From positions 1-10,795 of the forward strand of contig CAZTUL010000068.1 in assembly GCA_964616275.1 (NCBI GenBank): 10,795 bases of DNA, written 5' to 3'. Below, piece after piece: positions 6,876 to 10,795 of the stretch. Position 1 is the first letter of the stretch. Every line of letters starts with the position of its first letter. This DNA comes from CAYZJV01 sp964616275 (GTDB lineage Bacteria > Spirochaetota > Spirochaetia > Sphaerochaetales > Sphaerochaetaceae). Below the pieces are notes generated by a model. That model was not told the origin of the DNA. It saw only the letters and a program-made list of their open reading frames with translations, and did not search any database. The position numbers were made by a program, and so were the translations under genes.

Positions 6876-8069
6876 TCATATGTATTCAAGTATAGTCTCT
6901 TTTAAATAGACTTGCTCTAAAGCCTGTCTCATTCTGCTTATGATAGTTCTCCGAATCCCAATTTCTACAGGTATGTTTGGATCCTGATGTGCCTCATTTA
7001 TTTTAGTTCCCACAATAAAAAATACCTGGTCGCTATCGTGAAGCAGAGAAACATAGCGTCTCACTGCATCGTTTGGCATAGTATGAAGTGGGGTCTTTTC
7101 TTCCAATGCAGCAGCTACCTTTCCCAACGTGAGCATTCCTTCTGTTACCAGATCAATTCCATCCATTGTTGAGGCAGGCGGAACTCCCGCTGACCAGGAG
7201 GAGAGATCAACAGAAACTTTTTTCCCCAGCACTCTCGAGACAATCTGTGCAGTAGTCCCTCCCGATACAATCTTCTTCCCATCAAACTGTTCTATGGTAC
7301 GTGCAAGGTTATTATCTCTCTCTTTTGTATATGGAGGACCGGTTACCACAAGGGTTCTTCTTGGCCGACGAACATACACTACTGCACATGTGATATCATC
7401 CTTTGCTGAATAGCTATCTAATGCATAGGCTTTTCTCACAATAGCAGCAGAAAGTTCTCGTGAAGAGATATGAGGATTTTTCATGATGATGTCGGAAATG
7501 AATTGACTTACTCCTGCGGTTCTCCAACCAAGGGGAAAACTTTTCCCCATACCTGATTGAGTTACACCATCAGTGAACATAACAAGACGATCGCCCATTC
7601 CCAGTCTAAAAGATGATTGCCGAACTACCTCCTCTTTAAAAGCCCCGTCTCTATGGAGATTAATTGTATTTACGTCAAGAACCTGTTTCTCTGCATCAGA
7701 AAAGTGTAGTGCTGGAGGATTATCATATTCAATTAGCTGAACATCAATTTGATTTTCCTGAGCAAATCGGATATCGGCAATGGTGAATGTAGAGTAACTG
7801 ATTTTCCGTTCATTACATACTGGGAGCGTATTCATGATAATTTTTGCCGATTTCGTTAAATGCATAGGGCTAAAAGAGAGTTTATGAGCCATATGTGCAG
7901 TCAGAGTTGCGAGCACATTTGCTTTTACCCCACTCCCCAATCCATCGGACAACGTACAGACAATCTGATTGGATTCAGAATGTTTAGATTGAAGAAATAC
8001 ATCCCCACCAATTTTTTGTCCCGATTTATAGGTCTGGTGATAATCTACATCAATAAAAATATCTTTCAC
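6876..8069 (-). CDS. SpoIIE/PP2C-type Ser/Thr phosphatase with an unassigned C-terminal domain
   Basis: The N-terminal half (about 1-235) is a SpoIIE-type PPM phosphatase, which removes phosphate from serine or threonine on partner proteins, classically anti-sigma antagonists. The metal-binding acidic motifs are present: G-G-D23, L-S-D42-G, F-T-D167-G and D224-D225-I-T. There are no transmembrane segments. The C-terminal part (about 238-397) includes V-T-G-P-P (242-246), G-K-K-I-V-S-G-G-T-T (264-273) and G-I-D-L-V-T-E-G (304-311). I do not recognise this domain; similar C-terminal parts may occur in phosphatases of clostridial hydrogenase clusters. The start is GTG at 8069, overlapping the sensor hydrogenase stop by 4 nt (GTGA), with AGAGGT as ribosome site. 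Context suggests it is the output of the PAS-hydrogenase sensor. No STAS or anti-sigma kinase partner is encoded here. Confidence 0.85.
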   Translation of the reverse strand: MKDIFIDVDYHQTYKSGQKIGGDVFLQSKHSESNQIVCTLSDGLGSGVKANVLATLTAHMAHKLSFSPMHLTKSAKIIMNTLPVCNERKISYSTFTIADIRFAQENQIDVQLIEYDNPPALHFSDAEKQVLDVNTINLHRDGAFKEEVVRQSSFRLGMGDRLVMFTDGVTQSGMGKSFPLGWRTAGVSQFISDIIMKNPHISSRELSAAIVRKAYALDSYSAKDDITCAVVYVRRPRRTLVVTGPPYTKERDNNLARTIEQFDGKKIVSGGTTAQIVSRVLGKKVSVDLSSWSAGVPPASTMDGIDLVTEGMLTLGKVAAALEEKTPLHTMPNDAVRRYVSLLHDSDQVFFIVGTKINEAHQDPNIPVEIGIRRTIISRMRQALEQVYLKETILEYI

Positions 8070-9931
8070 AAATATGACCTCTGATCGGAATCAGGGAGGA
8101 AACCATCACTTGAGCCTCCGTTTGGGACTTGGAATGCGTCAACTAATGAGTTTAACATAATCTCTGTCTCTGCAGCGTTTTCACCAAGAAGCGAAGCTAT
8201 CTGCTGTACCGTCTCTAAACTTTTTTGGATTACAGCATCTGCTTTTTTCACTACGGTCTCTCTTCGAATAGTTGGAGTAGTAATATCCTGAAACATCGCC
8301 CCAACGAGACGATGATTCTCAATGGTGAAGAAAGTCACTTTCAGGAATTTCCCCTTATAGTGAAGACGATACTGTCCCGAGCACCCGGGATTATCAAATT
8401 GTTGTGAAAATTCTCCATGAAAGGGAACAAACCGCTTGAGAGGGAGCCCTACGACACGTTCAACGGCAACTTCCCCCAGTTCGCCGTCGAGATCGGCAAA
8501 GAGCATCAAAAACGAACTATTGCAATCTGCTATGTTCAAATCATTATCGACAATAACGACACCCATGGGTAAGGTTCGAAGCAGTACATCAATTTTACTC
8601 TGTGCAAGTTTACGCATTTTTGTTACACACATTTCCGGTTCAGCCATTCCCTCAAGATATGCAGTAGCCATATCTCGACACGAATTATACCCACACCCAC
8701 CACAATTCAGTTCATCGGCAGGATCACTCTTACCTAAGGAAATAAGTGCCTGTGAAATGCTTTCTTCTGTGGCAAATGGTGTTACATGTAACAAAGTGCT
8801 CGTAGCTGGATTATGCCTAGTATATGGGGTATGAAGAAGTGCATATCCATTTAGGATAATCTGTTCAACAAAATCTTTTGGAGGAGTAAATAACAATTCA
8901 GAGCTACGCAGTCTCGTAAGTGTGAATCGTGAGGTAGAAGTCTTACTTACTGCTGAAGATCGAAAGTGAGACTTGCCTGGACCATTAATGCAACCGCCCT
9001 CACAATTCAATAATTCTAAGAACGGTATTGATTCTTGTGATATGTCCTGTCGTGCATGAGTCTGTAAATCATTGAGTGTTTCCATAACGTATCCCACACC
9101 CGATACTGAAACAGCCAGATCTTGAAACACCTGTTTGCCAATGCCAAACGATGCCACCATTCCTCCCTCTATAGGGTATAAAGTACTCTCTCCTGCACAT
9201 GCAGGTATCATAGAACCTACTGTATGCTCATTCACATCCGTTTCCTGTATATGATTCAGATCAATGTTCTCATCTATAAACCAATTTCGTAATTCCCTAA
9301 ATGTAAGGGCTACATCAGGAAACCCGGGATTCTGGTCTGCCTCCACTTTTTTAGCGATACACGGTCCCACAAAGACAATCCCAATATCGTCTCCATAGAG
9401 GTGACGTAAATAGGCACTGTGACATTGTAAAGGCGAAGGTATAGGTGAAAGTTTATCAATGAGTTCTGGATGATATCTATAAACTAGTTCTACAACCGAA
9501 GGGCAAGCTGTAGAGATATAGGAATACTCACCATGCCTCTGGAGATGGAAATCAATTGCTGCAGAGACTAAAGCAGCTCCGATTGCCGTCTCAGAGATAT
9601 CGCTGAATCCAAGAGAACGGAGAGCTACGAGTACGGCTTCGGGTGTGTTTGAAAATTCAGAGGCATATGAGGGGGCAAGTGAAACGATAACTCGCTTTCG
9701 CGTTCGTATAAGGTTACGTGCTACCATTACATCGTCGCGAATCTTCTTTGCATGAGAAGGACAGGTATCAACGCACCGACCACACGAGATACAACGATCT
9801 CGTATCACCACTGCCCGAGCATCTTTTACCTGTATTGATTTCACAGGACAAGCACGAACACACTTATAACAGTCCCTGCATTCGGTAAGTTCTGTATAGA
9901 TAGGATAGAGTTTAGGATTTCCATTACCCAT
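8066..9931 (-). CDS. Putative sensory [FeFe]-hydrogenase homologue with Fe-S and PAS domains
   Basis: Multi-domain iron-sulfur protein, 621 residues from the ATG at 9931. It begins with two [4Fe-4S] motifs (C18/C21/C24/C28 and C47/C50/C53/C57). An H-cluster domain follows (about 80-345): T-A-C-P (141-144), V-G-P-C-I-A-K-K (188-195) and L-N-C-E-G-G-C (308-314). The ligands C143, C191, C310 and C314 are kept, but the proton-relay cysteine is alanine (A142) and the usual methionine before P-C is glycine (G189), as described for group C/D sensory hydrogenases. Next is a C410-x2-C413-x4-C418-x16-C435 Fe-S motif, then a PAS domain (about 445-550) and a C-terminal helix (about 555-600). It probably senses H2 or redox state rather than turning over H2 quickly. 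The ribosome site AAAGGAA favours 9931 over 9964. It overlaps the genes on both sides (8 nt and 4 nt). Confidence 0.88.
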   Translation of the reverse strand: MGNGNPKLYPIYTELTECRDCYKCVRACPVKSIQVKDARAVVIRDRCISCGRCVDTCPSHAKKIRDDVMVARNLIRTRKRVIVSLAPSYASEFSNTPEAVLVALRSLGFSDISETAIGAALVSAAIDFHLQRHGEYSYISTACPSVVELVYRYHPELIDKLSPIPSPLQCHSAYLRHLYGDDIGIVFVGPCIAKKVEADQNPGFPDVALTFRELRNWFIDENIDLNHIQETDVNEHTVGSMIPACAGESTLYPIEGGMVASFGIGKQVFQDLAVSVSGVGYVMETLNDLQTHARQDISQESIPFLELLNCEGGCINGPGKSHFRSSAVSKTSTSRFTLTRLRSSELLFTPPKDFVEQIILNGYALLHTPYTRHNPATSTLLHVTPFATEESISQALISLGKSDPADELNCGGCGYNSCRDMATAYLEGMAEPEMCVTKMRKLAQSKIDVLLRTLPMGVVIVDNDLNIADCNSSFLMLFADLDGELGEVAVERVVGLPLKRFVPFHGEFSQQFDNPGCSGQYRLHYKGKFLKVTFFTIENHRLVGAMFQDITTPTIRRETVVKKADAVIQKSLETVQQIASLLGENAAETEIMLNSLVDAFQVPNGGSSDGFLPDSDQRSYL

Positions 9932-10187
9932 AGCATGGTTCCTTTCCCTGTAATGCAGCCTCAATGAGAATTACCACAGTCTCTGGGCGAACATGCTTAT
10001 GCAGTACGCCTCCAATTCTTATATTTGGCCCTTCAGAGCAGGTACTTAGACAAAGATGCCCCGACAGTTTTACTTGATCAGTGAGTTTATTTGATTCAAG
10101 ATAGGCCTCGATATGCTCAAGTGCCTGAGCATTTCCCCTAGCAAAACATGAGCTTCCCATACACAATTCCACTTCCAATATATTCAT
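9924..10187 (-). CDS. Thioredoxin-like [2Fe-2S] ferredoxin (NuoE/HydC-like), first copy
   Basis: Small thioredoxin-fold [2Fe-2S] protein of 87 residues with ligands C9-x4-C14 and C46-x3-C50. The start M-N-I-L-E-V-E-L-C-M-G-S-S-C-F fits the first beta strand of the fold, so the ATG at 10187 is well supported. Unlike every other gene here it has no Shine-Dalgarno sequence (the bases before ATG read CTTATTGGC), and a promoter places the transcript start at about the ATG, so it may be translated from a leaderless mRNA. It is the first gene of the hydrogenase cassette and overlaps the sensor hydrogenase by 8 nt. It probably delivers electrons to, or reads them from, that protein. Confidence 0.85.
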   Translation of the reverse strand: MNILEVELCMGSSCFARGNAQALEHIEAYLESNKLTDQVKLSGHLCLSTCSEGPNIRIGGVLHKHVRPETVVILIEAALQGKEPCYG

Positions 10188-10193
10188 GCCAAT

Positions 10194-10222
10194 AAGATAT
10201 ATAATTATCGATATGTTGTCAA
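10194..10222 (-). promoter_or_regulatory. Promoter of the hydrogenase cassette
   Basis: A perfect -35 TTGACA (10222-10217) is followed after 17 bp by TATCTT (10199-10194, four of six bases). The start would be near 10187, the first base of the coding region. A second candidate further upstream has TACAAT (10272-10267) as -10 but a poor -35, and would start inside the inverted repeat at 10230-10263. Confidence 0.55.
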
Positions 10223-10229
10223 TTAATAT

Positions 10230-10263
10230 CCCCAGCTGAATAATTATTTTTAAACAACTGGGG
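10230..10263. repeat. Inverted repeat between rex and the hydrogenase cassette
   Basis: CCCCAGCTG (10230-10238) and CAACTGGGG (10255-10263) form 9-bp arms with one mismatch around a 16-bp AT-only loop. Its distance from the rex stop (about 40 nt) and just upstream of the cassette -35 box allows two roles: a rex terminator (it lacks a good T run) or an operator. It does not match the usual Rex site TTGTTAA-N4-TTAACAA, although a half-site-like TTGTTTAA overlaps one arm on the minus strand. Confidence 0.5.
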
Positions 10264-10303
10264 TATATTGTATGAATATTATGCTATTGGTCACATTAAT
10301 TTG

Positions 10304-10795
10304 CTATAATTCGTCATTATTCCCACATCTGTCAGATAATCGATTGCACTTTGCCGACAACACAGCAAAACTGGTTGCCAAATCGGTTCTCTGTAAGACC
10401 ACATTCGAAGGGAGACGAAGATCTTTAGGAGCAAAGTTCCAAATTGCCCGAATGCCGGCATCGACCAAAGTATCGGCAACTTCTTGAGCTGCTTCAGCAG
10501 GAACCGTGATTACCGCAATATGTATATGATGTTCAGTAACAAAATTTTTTACATCGTCCATGGGGTATACGACCGTTTTCCCAATAGGCCGGCCAAATTT
10601 TTCAGAGTCCTTGTCGAATGCAGCAACTATACTCAAACCATAGCTTGCGAATCCTTCGTATCGAGATAGAGCGACACCCAAGTGCCCTGCCCCAATAAGA
10701 ATTGCATCGGTCGCAGTGTCCCATCCTAGATTCTGCACAATAGCATTGATAAGTGCATCAATTTCAAATCCAACCTTAGGCTTTCCCTCTACACC
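10304..10795 (-). CDS. rex: Redox-sensing transcriptional repressor Rex (3' part; 5' end outside the window)
   Basis: Rex is a dimeric DNA-binding repressor that senses the NADH/NAD+ ratio and usually controls fermentation and hydrogenase genes. The reading frame is open to the right edge: G-K-P-K-V-G-F-E-I at the edge matches the link after the winged-helix DNA-binding domain, which lies outside. The Rossmann domain is present with the nucleotide-binding G-A-G-H-L-G followed by Y-E-G-F-A-S-Y-G-L, a conserved Rex stretch. The C-terminal part contains N-F-A-P-K-D-L and D-L-A-T-S-F-A-V-L-S, also typical. A GTG at 10738 is internal and should not be taken as the start. About 163 codons are visible. 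Its position next to the hydrogenase cassette, on the same strand, suggests it regulates that cassette. Confidence 0.93.
   Translation of the reverse strand, partial: GVEGKPKVGFEIDALINAIVQNLGWDTATDAILIGAGHLGVALSRYEGFASYGLSIVAAFDKDSEKFGRPIGKTVVYPMDDVKNFVTEHHIHIAVITVPAEAAQEVADTLVDAGIRAIWNFAPKDLRLPSNVVLQRTDLATSFAVLSAKCNRLSDRCGNNDEL

Noticed and set aside
10304..10738. A short Rossmann protein starting at GTG 10738
   Set aside because: The frame stays open to the window edge and the upstream residues match Rex, so this is the 3' part of a longer rex gene.

Overview
The window looks like part of the chromosome of an anaerobic, H2-metabolising fermentative bacterium. All genes lie on the minus strand, so transcription runs from high to low coordinates. 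My best guess is a spirochaete of the Sphaerochaeta/Treponema type. A Firmicute or Chloroflexi relative is not excluded: the thrS T-box leader and the hydrogenase cassette are both typical of clostridia. This taxonomic call is an inference from gene content only.

Right part (10795 to about 4626): the 3' part of rex (NADH/NAD+ sensing repressor) is followed, after a 116-bp AT-rich gap with a promoter, by a compact cassette. In order it encodes a thioredoxin-like [2Fe-2S] protein, a putative sensory [FeFe]-hydrogenase homologue with an extra Fe-S motif and a PAS domain, a SpoIIE/PP2C-type phosphatase with an unassigned C-terminal domain, a second thioredoxin-like [2Fe-2S] protein, a group-B-like [FeFe] hydrogenase that keeps the catalytic motifs, and a GAF-type free methionine-R-sulfoxide reductase. 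The genes overlap by 4 or 8 nt or lie 1 to 25 nt apart. The arrangement suggests one redox/H2 unit: a sensor H-cluster protein that may signal through PAS and phosphatase, a catalytic partner, two small electron carriers, a repair enzyme, and Rex as the likely NADH-responsive regulator. It resembles the clostridial hfs-type cluster, as I remember it.

Middle part (4625 to 4265): a 361-bp stretch without a gene holds a threonine T-box riboswitch. I can see a promoter overlapping the previous stop codon, Stem I elements with an ACC specifier, the T-box sequence TGGAACCGCG, a complete antiterminator pairing, and a competing terminator followed by six T residues.

Left part (4237 to 357): thrS (ThrRS without the N-terminal TGS domain), an M32 metallocarboxypeptidase and pgsA (phosphatidylglycerophosphate synthase) form a tight operon under the T-box. 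It ends at a weak AT-rich terminator. Beyond it (1 to 356) lies a strong sigma-70-type promoter, a structured leader with a possible attenuator, and the first codons of another minus-strand gene leaving the window.

I saw no tRNA, rRNA, CRISPR array, insertion sequence or phage gene.
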